Shown in pieces: positions 37,430 to 45,214 of a stretch of DNA of 64,000 nucleotides (its first letter is position 1; each line of letters opens with the position of its first letter). Under the pieces are notes generated by a model, which had not been told where the DNA came from, did not search any database, and worked only from the letters and a program-made list of their open reading frames with translations. Position numbers and translations under genes: made by a program. The DNA is from Streptomyces fildesensis (GTDB taxonomy: Bacteria; Actinomycetota; Actinomycetes; Streptomycetales; Streptomycetaceae), in contig NZ_JAAIKO010000010.1 of NCBI RefSeq assembly GCF_016107395.1, positions 120,959 through 184,958 on the forward strand, written 5' to 3'.

Positions 37430-38137
37430 ATGTGCGCACACGTGCTGGTGGCCGAGGACGACGAGAAACAGGCCGAGCTGGTCCGCCGCTATCTGCTGCG
37501 GGAGGGCCACACGGTCACCGTCGTCCACGACGGGCGCGCCGCCATCGAGGAGGCGCGCCGCCGGGAGCCGGACCTGCTCGTGCTCGACATCCAGATGCCG
37601 AGGGTCGACGGGCTGGACGTGGCCCGCGTCCTGCGGGCCGAGTCCGACCTGCCGATCCTGATGCTCACCGCCCGCTCCACCGAGGACGATCTGCTGCTCG
37701 GCCTCGACCTGGGCGCCGACGACTACATGACCAAGCCGTACAGCCCCCGCGAGCTGATGGCCCGGATCCGCACCCTGCTGCGGCGCAGCGGCGCCCGCAA
37801 GCCGGATGCCACCTCCGACGCCGTACTGCGCGTCGGCGGGCTCACCGTGGACCCGGCGCGGCACGAGGTGACCGTCGACGGCAGACCCGCCGACTGCACC
37901 CCCGGCGAGTTCCACATCCTCGCGGCCCTGGCCGCGCTGCCGGGCCGGGTCTTCAGCCGGGCCCAACTCCTGGACCACGTCCACGGGTTCGACCGGTACA
38001 TCACCACCAGGACGGTGGACGTGCACGTCATGAACCTCCGCAAGAAGATAGAACCGGACCCCCGCCGGCCGCGCTATCTGGTGACGGTCTTCGGCGTCGG
38101 CTACAAGCTGACGGACGGCGGGCACGATGGCCCGTGA
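37430..38137 (+). CDS. OmpR-family response regulator
   Basis: 235 residues, ATG start MCAHVLVAEDDEKQAEL. Receiver domain residues 1-115 with the acidic pair EDD, the phospho-acceptor Asp in LLVLDIQMP (about residue 53), the switch Thr in LMLTAR, and Lys in YMTKPYSPRELMAR. A winged helix follows from about 140 (LRVGGLTVDPARHEVTVDG ... RTVDVHVMNLRKKIE). TACGCT seven bases before the ATG suggests a leaderless transcript. The gene overlaps the sensor kinase gene by 11 bases. Target genes unknown. Confidence 0.93.
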   Translation: MCAHVLVAEDDEKQAELVRRYLLREGHTVTVVHDGRAAIEEARRREPDLLVLDIQMPRVDGLDVARVLRAESDLPILMLTARSTEDDLLLGLDLGADDYMTKPYSPRELMARIRTLLRRSGARKPDATSDAVLRVGGLTVDPARHEVTVDGRPADCTPGEFHILAALAALPGRVFSRAQLLDHVHGFDRYITTRTVDVHVMNLRKKIEPDPRRPRYLVTVFGVGYKLTDGGHDGP

Positions 38138-40019
38138 ACCCCGGCCGGCCCGCGGCAAGGTCCCGTTCCGCAGGAGCCTGCTCGGCCGGCTGCTGTTCTC
38201 CTTCGTCCTGGTCGCGACCTGTTCGGTCGCCGCCACCACCTGGCTGGCCGTCCAGACGACCTCCGGTTCCATCCAGCAGGAGCAGAGCCGCTATCTGGCC
38301 AACGACGCCCTGATCTACGGCAAGCTCGCCGAGTACGCGGCCACCCACGCCAACTGGGACGGCATCGCGCCCACCGTCCGCCAGCTGGCCGCCACCACCC
38401 AGCGCCGTATCGCCGTCACCACCCAGGACCGGCGGCCGGTCGCCGACTCCGCACCGGCCGGCTCCCCGCTCCCGCAGACCCAGTCGGCGGCCCTCGACCC
38501 GCTGCACGTCGACGCCACCATGGTCCCCGGCGCCACCGCGGGCGACATCGACCCGCGCGCCGTCGGCCCGTTCCGGCTGCTCCCCGCGGAACGCAAGCAG
38601 CTGCACGACCTCGCCCGGCGCAGCGTCTCCTGCCTCGCCGACTACATGATCGCCGGCGAGATCGCCGACGGCCCCAGCGGCCGCCCGCACATCAAGGTCG
38701 TCGGCGGCGACCCCTCCGACGTGCTGGACGAGTCCTGCAACGGCAGCAGGCTCGCCGCCCCCACCGCCACCGAGAGCTCCGCCCTCGCCGACCTCAACTC
38801 CCGTCTCAAGAAGTGCCTCACCACCGAGAACCTGCCACTCCTCGAACTCAACCCCGACCTCACCTGGGGCCGGACGGGCGCCGCAGCTGCCCAGGGGCCC
38901 ACCCCCGTCCCGACGCCCAGCGCCGTCCGGACGCCCCGGGCCGTTCCGGCCCCCGCCGTCCGCGACCCCAAGGGCGGCGGCATCACCGAACGCAAGACCG
39001 CCGACTGCGTCGACACCGCGCGCCGCGACCAGCTCCGCGAATTCGTCGCCCCCGCCGCGTACCTCTTCGTCACGGACCCGAGCGGCGCCACCACCCCCGG
39101 CTTCGCCCTCTCCCGCTCCAACACCCTGCGCGTCGCCGGCGTCGCGGCCCTCGTCCTCGCCCTCGCCGCCGCCGTCACCCTCCTGCTCGCCGCCCGCCTC
39201 ATCCGCCCGCTGCGCGCCCTCACCGACGCCGCCCAGCGCATGCGGGACGGCGACGACTCGGCGCGCGTCACCGTCGCCACCGGCGACGAGATCGGCCGGC
39301 TCTCCGCCGCCTTCAACGACATGTCCCAGGAACGCCAGCGCCTCGCCGAACAGCGCAAGGCCATGGTCAGCGACGTCGCCCATGAACTGCGCACCCCGGT
39401 CAGCAACATCCGCGGCTGGCTCGAAGCGGTGGAGGACGGCATCGCGGAACCCGACGACGCCCTCAACTCCTCGCTCCTCGAAGAGGCGCTCCAGCTCCAG
39501 CACATCATCGACGACCTCCAGGACCTGGCCGCCGCCGACGCCGGGACGCTCCGCGTCCACCCCGAAGCGGTGCGCCTCGGCGACATCCTGGAACAGGTCG
39601 CCGCGGCCCACCGCGCCCGCGCCGCCTCGGCCGGCGTCGCCCTCACCGTCACCCCCGGCGACCTCGGCCTCCAGGCCGACCCGGTACGCCTCCGCCAGGC
39701 GGTCGGCAACCTCGTCTCGAACGCCATCCGCCACACCCCGCCGGGCGGCAGCGTCTCCCTGCGGGGCTACACCGACGACGACCGCATCGTGATCGACATC
39801 ACCGACACCGGCACCGGCATCGCCCCCGACGACCTCCCCCACGTCTTCGACCGCTTCTGGCGCGCCGAGAAATCCCGCAACCGCCAAACGGGAGGCAGCG
39901 GCCTGGGCCTGGCCATCGTCCGCCAACTGGCCGAATCCCACGGCGGCACCGCGACAGTCGCCTCCGCCGGCCGAGGCCACGGCTCAACGTTCAGCCTCCG
40001 GCTGGGCGGCGGGGCCTGA
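38127..40019 (+). CDS. Sensor histidine kinase with a large Cys-containing extracytoplasmic domain
   Basis: 630 residues, ATG start overlapping the response regulator end. Helix 1 (about 18-40) and helix 2 (about 336-358) bracket a 295-residue outside domain. It carries Cys in VSCLADY, DESCNGS, KKCLTTE and TADCVDT and a Pro-rich stalk (TPVPTPSAVRTPRAVPAP). Inside are a HAMP segment, the H box VAHELRTPVSN (about 418), N box NLVSNAIRHTP, G1 DTGTGIAPDDL and G2 GGSGLGLAI. Trans-phosphorylation of the upstream regulator is expected. The signal is unknown; the even number of Cys may form two disulfides or sense redox. Confidence 0.92.
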   Translation: MAREPRPARGKVPFRRSLLGRLLFSFVLVATCSVAATTWLAVQTTSGSIQQEQSRYLANDALIYGKLAEYAATHANWDGIAPTVRQLAATTQRRIAVTTQDRRPVADSAPAGSPLPQTQSAALDPLHVDATMVPGATAGDIDPRAVGPFRLLPAERKQLHDLARRSVSCLADYMIAGEIADGPSGRPHIKVVGGDPSDVLDESCNGSRLAAPTATESSALADLNSRLKKCLTTENLPLLELNPDLTWGRTGAAAAQGPTPVPTPSAVRTPRAVPAPAVRDPKGGGITERKTADCVDTARRDQLREFVAPAAYLFVTDPSGATTPGFALSRSNTLRVAGVAALVLALAAAVTLLLAARLIRPLRALTDAAQRMRDGDDSARVTVATGDEIGRLSAAFNDMSQERQRLAEQRKAMVSDVAHELRTPVSNIRGWLEAVEDGIAEPDDALNSSLLEEALQLQHIIDDLQDLAAADAGTLRVHPEAVRLGDILEQVAAAHRARAASAGVALTVTPGDLGLQADPVRLRQAVGNLVSNAIRHTPPGGSVSLRGYTDDDRIVIDITDTGTGIAPDDLPHVFDRFWRAEKSRNRQTGGSGLGLAIVRQLAESHGGTATVASAGRGHGSTFSLRLGGGA

Positions 40020-40021
40020 AG

Positions 40022-40400
40022 CCCGGCCCCCACCGCACCGTTGCGCCTGCGGCGAGCCGCGCCGCCTCCGGCGCGGGTGCGGTTACATCGCCCCCACCGC
40101 ACCGTTCCGCCTGCGGCGAGCTGTCCCCGCCCTCCCCCAACCTTCGGCCGGGGGTGCCCCCCACTGCCGTCACAAATGCACGTCACCGACACGCGGCTAC
40201 CCGCGGACCGTTGCGCCTGCAGCCGGGGCATCCCTACCTGAGCGGGTGGCACAGGGTCGAGCGGGGGCTCGGGCTGGAACGCGAGGTGCCCGGGGCCGGA
40301 GGGGTGGGGGTTCGAAATGCTGCCGGGCTATTTGTGGGCCGCCAGGCCCTAAATAGTCGATTTCGAACCGCCGCCCCGCAGGACCCGGGCACCGGAACCA
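40022..40400. repeat. Composite intergenic repeat (array 3), no gene seen
   Basis: It lies between the convergent kinase and cutC genes. It holds CGCCTGCGGCGA copies (near 40044 and 40109), the CCCTCCCCCAACCTTCGG repeat continuing to GCCGTCACAAATGCACG (40127-40205), then hairpin copy D. The order matches arrays 1 and 2. Confidence 0.8.
40285..40393 (+). repeat. Hairpin repeat, copy D
   Basis: Terminal arms GGTGCCCGGG and CCCGGGCACC pair perfectly. The core (40312-40366) begins TCGAAATGCTGCCGGG. The inner stem is CTATTT/AAATAG, then GGGCC-gcca-GGCCC. Confidence 0.85.
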
Positions 40401-40415
40401 AAAAACCAACCCCGC

Positions 40416-41132
40416 CTAACCCACCGGCACCGGCGCATCCAGCAACGCCCGCCACTCCCTCATCGCACCCACGTCCACAGGGGAAGCCCAGCCCGCAGGG
40501 CGAACCGCCCCGCCGACGTGGAACGCGTCGATCCCCGCCGCCCGCAACGCCGGCAGATGCTCCCGGTTCAACCCGCCCCCCACCAGAATCCGCGGCTCGT
40601 ACCCCGGCTCCGGCTCCGGCTCCGCCGCCGTCCGGGCCGCCTCGGCGACCAGCACCGCGAGGCCGTCGTCGACGCCCTTGGGTGACCCGGCCGTCAGATA
40701 CGTGTCCAGCCCCGGCAGCCCCGCCAGCTGCAATCGCACCGCGTCGCGGTCCGCCGCGCGGTCGATGGCGCGGTGGAACGTCCACCGGCACCCGTCGATG
40801 ACGTCGGCGATCGCGTAGACCGCCTCGAGGTCGGCCCCGCCGCGCCCGTCGAGGAAGCCGAGGACGAACTCGTCCGCACCCTCGCGGCGCAGCCCCTCGG
40901 CCGCCGCGCAGAGCGCGTCGATGTCGCCGGCGCCGAAGCCGTCGGAGAGCCGCAGCATGACGCGCAGCGGGATGTGCACGGCGGCACGGATGGCGGCGAA
41001 GGTCTCGCGGGACGGGGTGAGGCCGTCCGCGGCCATGTCGGTGACCAGCTCGAGGCGGTCGGCGCCGCCGGTCTGGGCCGCTACGGCGTCATCGACGCCG
41101 AGGGCGATCACCTCGAAAATTGGTCTAGACAT
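40416..41132 (-). CDS. cutC: CutC family protein
   Basis: 238 residues, ATG start MSRPIFEVIALGVDDAV. A TIM-barrel CutC protein: GADRLELVTDMAADGLTPS, RVMLRLSDGF, WTFHRAIDRAADR and ILVGGGLNREHLP. The family was named for copper homeostasis in E. coli, but that role is disputed. A DasR-like operator sits on the start codon here, which would tie expression to N-acetylglucosamine. No strong Shine-Dalgarno is visible. It converges on the kinase gene across array 3 and is divergent from an HD-domain gene. Confidence 0.88.
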   Translation of the reverse strand: MSRPIFEVIALGVDDAVAAQTGGADRLELVTDMAADGLTPSRETFAAIRAAVHIPLRVMLRLSDGFGAGDIDALCAAAEGLRREGADEFVLGFLDGRGGADLEAVYAIADVIDGCRWTFHRAIDRAADRDAVRLQLAGLPGLDTYLTAGSPKGVDDGLAVLVAEAARTAAEPEPEPGYEPRILVGGGLNREHLPALRAAGIDAFHVGGAVRPAGWASPVDVGAMREWRALLDAPVPVG

Positions 41133-41134
41133 AT
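41119..41134. promoter_or_regulatory. DasR-like operator (dre) over the cutC start codon
   Basis: ATTGGTCTAGACATAT contains TGGTCTAGACAT, 10 of 12 matches to the dre core TGGTCTAGACCA. It overlaps the cutC ATG (41130-41132) and lies about 60 bases before the HD-domain gene. Confidence 0.65.
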
Positions 41135-41192
41135 GACCAAGAGTGCCACAATCGTCACCCCCGCGCGAGCCCTCAGGCGCACAATAGCCACC

Positions 41193-41927
41193 ATGGCTGT
41201 CACCCCCGCGACGAAGCACCCGCAGCATGCCGCATTGCTCACCCAATGGTGTGACCTGCTGCGCCGCACCCGGGTCGCCCCGATTTCGGACACTCCCGGC
41301 TCCGCCCCCACCGCTGCCCCCACCCCCGCACCCGATGCCGCCTACGGCGAGGACCTGCTCGGCCGGTGGAGCGAGGAGCAGCGGTGGTATCACACCACGG
41401 ATCACCTGGTCGCCGTACTCGACCACATCGCCGAGCTGGCCGCTTACGCCGACGACCCGGACGCCGTACTGCTCGCGGCCTGGTTCCACGACGCCGTGTA
41501 CCGCCCGGACCGCTCCGAGAACGAGGAGCGCAGCGCCCGGCTGGCCGAGCGGGCGCTGGCCGAGGCCGGGGTCGACGCCGCGCGCATCGCCGAGGTGGTC
41601 CGGCTGGTGCTGCTCACGACCAGCCACGACCCGGCACCCGACGACCGGAACGGCGAGGTCCTGTGTGACGCGGATCTCGCGGTCCTGGCCGGTGAGCCTG
41701 CCGCGTACGCCGCCTACGCCGCCGCCGTCCGCCAGGAGTACGGCTTCGTGCCCGACGACGCCTTCCGGTCCGGCCGCGCCGCCGTCCTGCGCCAACTGCT
41801 GGATCTGCCCCGGCTCTTCCGCACCCCGGTCGGCCACGAGCGCTGGGAGCACATCGCCCGCCGCAACCTCGGCACCGAGCTGGAACTGCTCCTCGCAACC
41901 GGTCCCGCGACCGACCCTGCCACCTGA
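41193..41927 (+). CDS. HD-domain protein (predicted metal-dependent phosphohydrolase)
   Basis: 244 residues, ATG start MAVTPATKHPQHAALL. The HD signature is visible as WYHTTDHL, AAWFHDAVYRPD and LCDADLAVLAG, giving His, His-Asp and Asp metal ligands. Such stand-alone HD proteins usually hydrolyse phosphate esters of nucleotides; substrate not known. A Pro/Ala-rich insert (SAPTAAPTPAPDAA) lies about residue 40. The DasR-like site lies between this gene and the divergent cutC. Confidence 0.8.
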   Translation: MAVTPATKHPQHAALLTQWCDLLRRTRVAPISDTPGSAPTAAPTPAPDAAYGEDLLGRWSEEQRWYHTTDHLVAVLDHIAELAAYADDPDAVLLAAWFHDAVYRPDRSENEERSARLAERALAEAGVDAARIAEVVRLVLLTTSHDPAPDDRNGEVLCDADLAVLAGEPAAYAAYAAAVRQEYGFVPDDAFRSGRAAVLRQLLDLPRLFRTPVGHERWEHIARRNLGTELELLLATGPATDPAT

Positions 41928-41981
41928 CCGGGCCACCTGACCGGGCCGAGCCTGTCCGGGAATACGCGGGAATACGCAGGT
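41917..41981 (+). repeat. Direct repeats before the efflux gene
   Basis: GCCACCTGACCGG occurs twice in tandem around the HD gene's stop codon, and GGGAATACGC is repeated exactly twice (about 41958-41977) some 30 bases before the MFS start. The second pair could be a regulator site. Confidence 0.45.
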
Positions 41982-42004
41982 CACCCGAGGCGCTGGTAAC
42001 TGTT

Positions 42005-43279
42005 ATGCCCTCCGCCGACGCCAGCCGCTCCCGCATGCCCGTAGCCGTCTACGTCCTCGGGCTCAGTGTCTTCGCGCTCGGCACCTCGGAATTCATGCTC
42101 TCCGGCCTGCTGCCGCCGATCGCCGACGATCTCGGCGTCAGCATCCCGCAGGCCGGACTGCTGATCTCGGCGTTCGCGATCGGCATGGTCGTCGGGGCTC
42201 CGCTGCTCGCCGTGGCCACGCTGCGGCTGCCGCGCCGCACCACCCTGATCGCGCTGATCACGCTCTTCGGCCTGGGGCAGGTCGCGGGCGCCGTGGCGCC
42301 GAACTACGCGCTGCTGTTCGCCTCCCGGGTGATCAGCGCGCTCGCCTGCGCGGGCTTCTGGGCGGTCGGCGCGGCCGTCGCGATCTCCATGGTCCCGATG
42401 AACGCGCGGGCCCGGGCGATGGCCGTGATGATCGGCGGACTGAGCATCGCGAACGTGCTGGGCGTCCCCGCCGGTGCCTTCCTCGGCGACCAGTTCGGCT
42501 GGCGTTCCGCGTTCTGGGCGGTGGCCCTGATGTCGGCGGTGGCGCTCGTCGGCGTGATCGCGCTGATCCCCCGCATACCGATCCCGGACGTCCGCCCCCG
42601 GCTCCGCGAGGAGCTGCGCATCTACCGCGACGGCAACGTCTGGCTGGCCGTCGCCATCACGGCGCTCTCCGCGGGCGGTGTGTTCTGCGCCTTCAGCTAT
42701 CTCGCACCGCTGCTCACGGACGTCGCCGGGCTGCCCGAGGGCTCGGTGCCCGCGATCCTGGGCCTCTTCGGGGTCGGCGCGCTGATCGGCACCGCGATCG
42801 GCGGCCGTTTCGCGGACGCCCACCTGTTCGGTGTGATGATCGGCGGCATCTCCGCGTCCACGGTCTTCCTGGGCGCGATGGCGCTCACCGCGCAGAACCA
42901 GATCGCCGTGATCGTGCTGTCGTTCCTGCTGGGCCTCTCGGCGTTCTTCACCGCGCCCGCGCTCAACGCCCGCATCTTCAACGTGGCGGGCGCCGCCCCC
43001 ACCCTCGCCGGCGCCACCACCACGTCCGCCTTCAACCTGGGCAACACCGGTGGGCCCTGGCTCGGCGGCCTCGTCATCAGCGGCGGCTTCGGCTTCGCGG
43101 CCACCGCCTGGGCGGGCGCCGCCATGGCCGCGGTCGCCATCGGCCTCGTACTCGTCTCGCTGCGCCGGCACGGCGCGAGCCGCGTCATCGCGAGCCACCC
43201 GGTGCCCGCGGTCCCGGCGCCCGCCGAGGTCACCGGCTCGACGCCCGCCGACGTCACCGGCTCGACGCACTCAGGCTGA
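42005..43279 (+). CDS. MFS exporter, Cmx/CmlR chloramphenicol-efflux-like
   Basis: 424 residues, ATG start MPSADASRSRMPVAVYV. The N-terminus LGLSVFALGTSEFMLSGLLPPIADDLGVS is the Cmx/Cml and AraJ subgroup signature. About 12 hydrophobic segments. Chloramphenicol or sugar-alcohol export is the family range, and substrate cannot be decided. The C-terminus is a degenerate repeat (EVTGSTPADVTGSTHSG) whose DNA repeat continues past the stop codon. Confidence 0.85.
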   Translation: MPSADASRSRMPVAVYVLGLSVFALGTSEFMLSGLLPPIADDLGVSIPQAGLLISAFAIGMVVGAPLLAVATLRLPRRTTLIALITLFGLGQVAGAVAPNYALLFASRVISALACAGFWAVGAAVAISMVPMNARARAMAVMIGGLSIANVLGVPAGAFLGDQFGWRSAFWAVALMSAVALVGVIALIPRIPIPDVRPRLREELRIYRDGNVWLAVAITALSAGGVFCAFSYLAPLLTDVAGLPEGSVPAILGLFGVGALIGTAIGGRFADAHLFGVMIGGISASTVFLGAMALTAQNQIAVIVLSFLLGLSAFFTAPALNARIFNVAGAAPTLAGATTTSAFNLGNTGGPWLGGLVISGGFGFAATAWAGAAMAAVAIGLVLVSLRRHGASRVIASHPVPAVPAPAEVTGSTPADVTGSTHSG

Positions 43280-43350
43280 CCGCAACCCACTCAGGAACCC
43301 ACTCAGGCCGTCCTCGACCCACTCAGGCTGACCTCGACGCACTCATCAGG
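43225..43350 (+). repeat. Degenerate tandem repeats across the efflux gene stop codon
   Basis: GACGTCACCGGCTCGACGC-type units and five copies of CACTCAGG or close variants run from inside the gene to the convergent DUF4031 gene. The coded part gives the VTGST repeats of the protein tail. Confidence 0.6.
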
Positions 43351-43636
43351 CCGACGCGGCCGACGCGTCACCCGCCGGCGGGGCCTTGCGGCGGCGCAGC
43401 CCCGCGCCGATGAGCCGCCGCACGATCTCCTTGCTGCCGACCTCCACCGCGCCCAGCTCGACGGCCGAGGCGTAGCGAGCGGCCGGAACGTCGTAGTGGT
43501 CCCGTTCGAACGCCTTCGGCGGGCAGCCGAGCCGCGCGGCGAACGCGTGCAGCTCCTCGTAGGAGACGTCGCTGACCAGGTGCGACCACATGCGGCCGTG
43601 CCCCGGCCAGGTCGGCGGGTCGATGTAGAGCGTCAT
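43346..43636 (-). CDS. DUF4031 family protein
   Basis: 96 residues, ATG start MTLYIDPPTWPGHGRMWSH; an ATG ten codons upstream is less likely. Features are SDVSYEELHAFAARLG, PPKAFERDHYDVPAARY and VEVGSKEIVRRLIGAGLRRRK. The His/Asp-rich pattern is the DUF4031 signature, a family often placed beside nucleotide or phosphoesterase genes. Function unknown. Confidence 0.8.
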   Translation of the reverse strand: MTLYIDPPTWPGHGRMWSHLVSDVSYEELHAFAARLGCPPKAFERDHYDVPAARYASAVELGAVEVGSKEIVRRLIGAGLRRRKAPPAGDASAASA

Positions 43637-43703
43637 GAAACCGCCGTCCCCTGGGGCAGAGTCCACGTCCGGGACCGGGCCCCGGTTCGGGAGGGTGTCA
43701 TCG

Positions 43704-44048
43704 TCAGCTCAGCCCGCCGACCGGGGCGACGACCGCCCCGGCGGTCTCGCAGACCCAGTGCGGGTCGGGCCCGAGCTCCGGTTCGACGGCGAGCCCGTGC
43801 GGCTCCTCGCACAGCGGGCACAGCGGCCAGCGTCCGAAGCGCGCCAGCAGCGCGTCCTGGACGTCCTGGGCGACCAGCCCGGCGACGAACTCGATGCCCG
43901 CGGGCCACTGCTCGACCCACCAGCGGCGCTGCGCGACGGCGTTCTCGACCAGGGAGACGACGTCCGGTCCGGCTACGTCCCGGGCGGCGAGGTCGGCGAG
44001 GATGAGCGCCCGCGCGCCGTGCAGGGCCTCTTCCAGATCACGATCCAT
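43704..44048 (-). CDS. Conserved hypothetical with a CPLC motif
   Basis: 114 residues, ATG start MDRDLEEALHGARALIL. The N-terminal half is helical and acidic (VVSLVENAVAQRRWWVEQW). The C-terminal half reads PLCPLCEEPHGLAVEPELG and PHWVCETAG, which gives Cys-x2-Cys, His and a third Cys and could hold zinc. Not recognised. It diverges from the RpiR gene with 60 bases between starts. Confidence 0.65.
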   Translation of the reverse strand: MDRDLEEALHGARALILADLAARDVAGPDVVSLVENAVAQRRWWVEQWPAGIEFVAGLVAQDVQDALLARFGRWPLCPLCEEPHGLAVEPELGPDPHWVCETAGAVVAPVGGLS

Positions 44049-44072
44049 CCGTCCATTCTGCCTCCTGTCCCC

Positions 44073-44136
44073 TTGACGGCCCCACCGCCTGAAAATATCT
44101 TTCAAGATGTGACGTACAGCGTGAAGGAAACTTTCC
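44073..44136 (+). promoter_or_regulatory. Promoter and candidate RpiR operators of the murR-type regulator gene
   Basis: TTGACG (44073-44078), 17 bases, TATCTT (44096-44101), then the GTG start seven bases later: a sigma-70-type promoter giving a leaderless transcript. The palindrome TGAAA-atatc-TTTCA (44090-44104) covers the -10. A second, GGAAA-c-TTTCC (44126-44136), lies in the first codons. Confidence 0.65.
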
Positions 44137-45086
44137 CCCAGCGCGCACGGCCGTCGCGTGACGCGTCCGCCGCCCCCGCCACGTCCAGAGTGCCCGACAG
44201 GAGCCCCGACCCCGGGACGCTGGCGGCCACGGTCCGTACGGTCGGGCCGTCGATGACCCGCTCGATGCAGCGGGTCGCCGAGGCCGTGGCCAACGACCCC
44301 GCCGGCTGCGCGCACCTCACCGTGACCGCGCTCGCGCAGCGCACCGGCACCAGCGAGGCCACCGTCGTCCGCACCGCGCGGCTGCTCGGCTATCCCGGCT
44401 ACCGGGATCTGCGGCTGGCGCTGGCCGCGCTCGCCGCGCAGCAGGCGGCGGGCGTACCGCCCGCCGTGACCGCGGACATCGCCGTGGACGATCCGCTGAC
44501 CGAGGTGGTGGCGAAGCTGGCGCGCGAGGAGCAGCAGACGCTCGCCGACACCGCCGCTCAGCTCGACGTGGCGCAGCTGGAGGCGGCCGTCGGGGCCCTC
44601 GCCGCGGCGCGCCGTATCGAGGTGTTCGGCATCGGCGCGTCCAGCCTGGTGGGCCAGGACCTGGTCCAGAAGCTGCTGCGGATCGGGCTGATCGCGCACG
44701 CGCACGGTGACACGCACCTGGCCATCACCAACGCGGTCCAGCTGCGGCAGGGCGATGTGGCGATCGCGATCACGCACTCGGGGAACACCCATGACGTCAT
44801 CGAGCCGCTGCGGGTGGCCTTCGACCGGGGTGCGACGACGGTGGCGATCACCGGCCGCCCGGACGGCGCGGTCACCCAGTACGCCGATCATGTGCTGACC
44901 ACGTCCACCTCGCGGGAGAGCGAGCTGCGGCCGGCCGCGATGTCGAGCAGGACCAGTCAGCTCCTCGTGGTGGACTTCCTGTTCATAGGCGTCATGCAAC
45001 GCACCTACGAGACCGCCGCACCCGCACTGTCCGCCTCGTACGAGGCGCTGGCCCACCGGCACAGTCCGCGCGCCTCCCGCTCCTGA
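44109..45086 (+). CDS. MurR/RpiR family transcriptional regulator
   Basis: 325 residues from a GTG (MTYSVKETFPQRARPSRDA). N-terminal HTH (about 45-120: MQRVAEAVANDPAGCAHLT, ALAQRTGTSEATVVRTARLLGY) and a C-terminal SIS sugar-phosphate-binding domain (from about 169: IEVFGIGASSLVGQDLVQK ... ITHSGNTHDVIEPLR). It precedes murQ on the same strand by 128 bases, so it should respond to MurNAc-6-phosphate and control recycling of cell-wall amino sugars. The start is set by a promoter placed just upstream; two GAAA/TTTC palindromes are likely autoregulatory sites. Confidence 0.9.
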   Translation: MTYSVKETFPQRARPSRDASAAPATSRVPDRSPDPGTLAATVRTVGPSMTRSMQRVAEAVANDPAGCAHLTVTALAQRTGTSEATVVRTARLLGYPGYRDLRLALAALAAQQAAGVPPAVTADIAVDDPLTEVVAKLAREEQQTLADTAAQLDVAQLEAAVGALAAARRIEVFGIGASSLVGQDLVQKLLRIGLIAHAHGDTHLAITNAVQLRQGDVAIAITHSGNTHDVIEPLRVAFDRGATTVAITGRPDGAVTQYADHVLTTSTSRESELRPAAMSSRTSQLLVVDFLFIGVMQRTYETAAPALSASYEALAHRHSPRASRS

Positions 45087-45214
45087 CCGGAGCCCCCGTC
45101 CAGCACCAGCCCCCGATCCCCCGACCGCTATCCGCACACAGGACGCAGCATCATGCTGTGGCGCGATGACGTGGCGCCATGGCTCACCGCTTCACGTAAG
45201 GACGTACGAGCCGC

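Noticed and set aside
43635..44108. An N-terminal extension of the RpiR regulator
   Set aside because: The extension is the antisense of a small CPLC protein gene, and a good promoter lies directly before the GTG at 44109.
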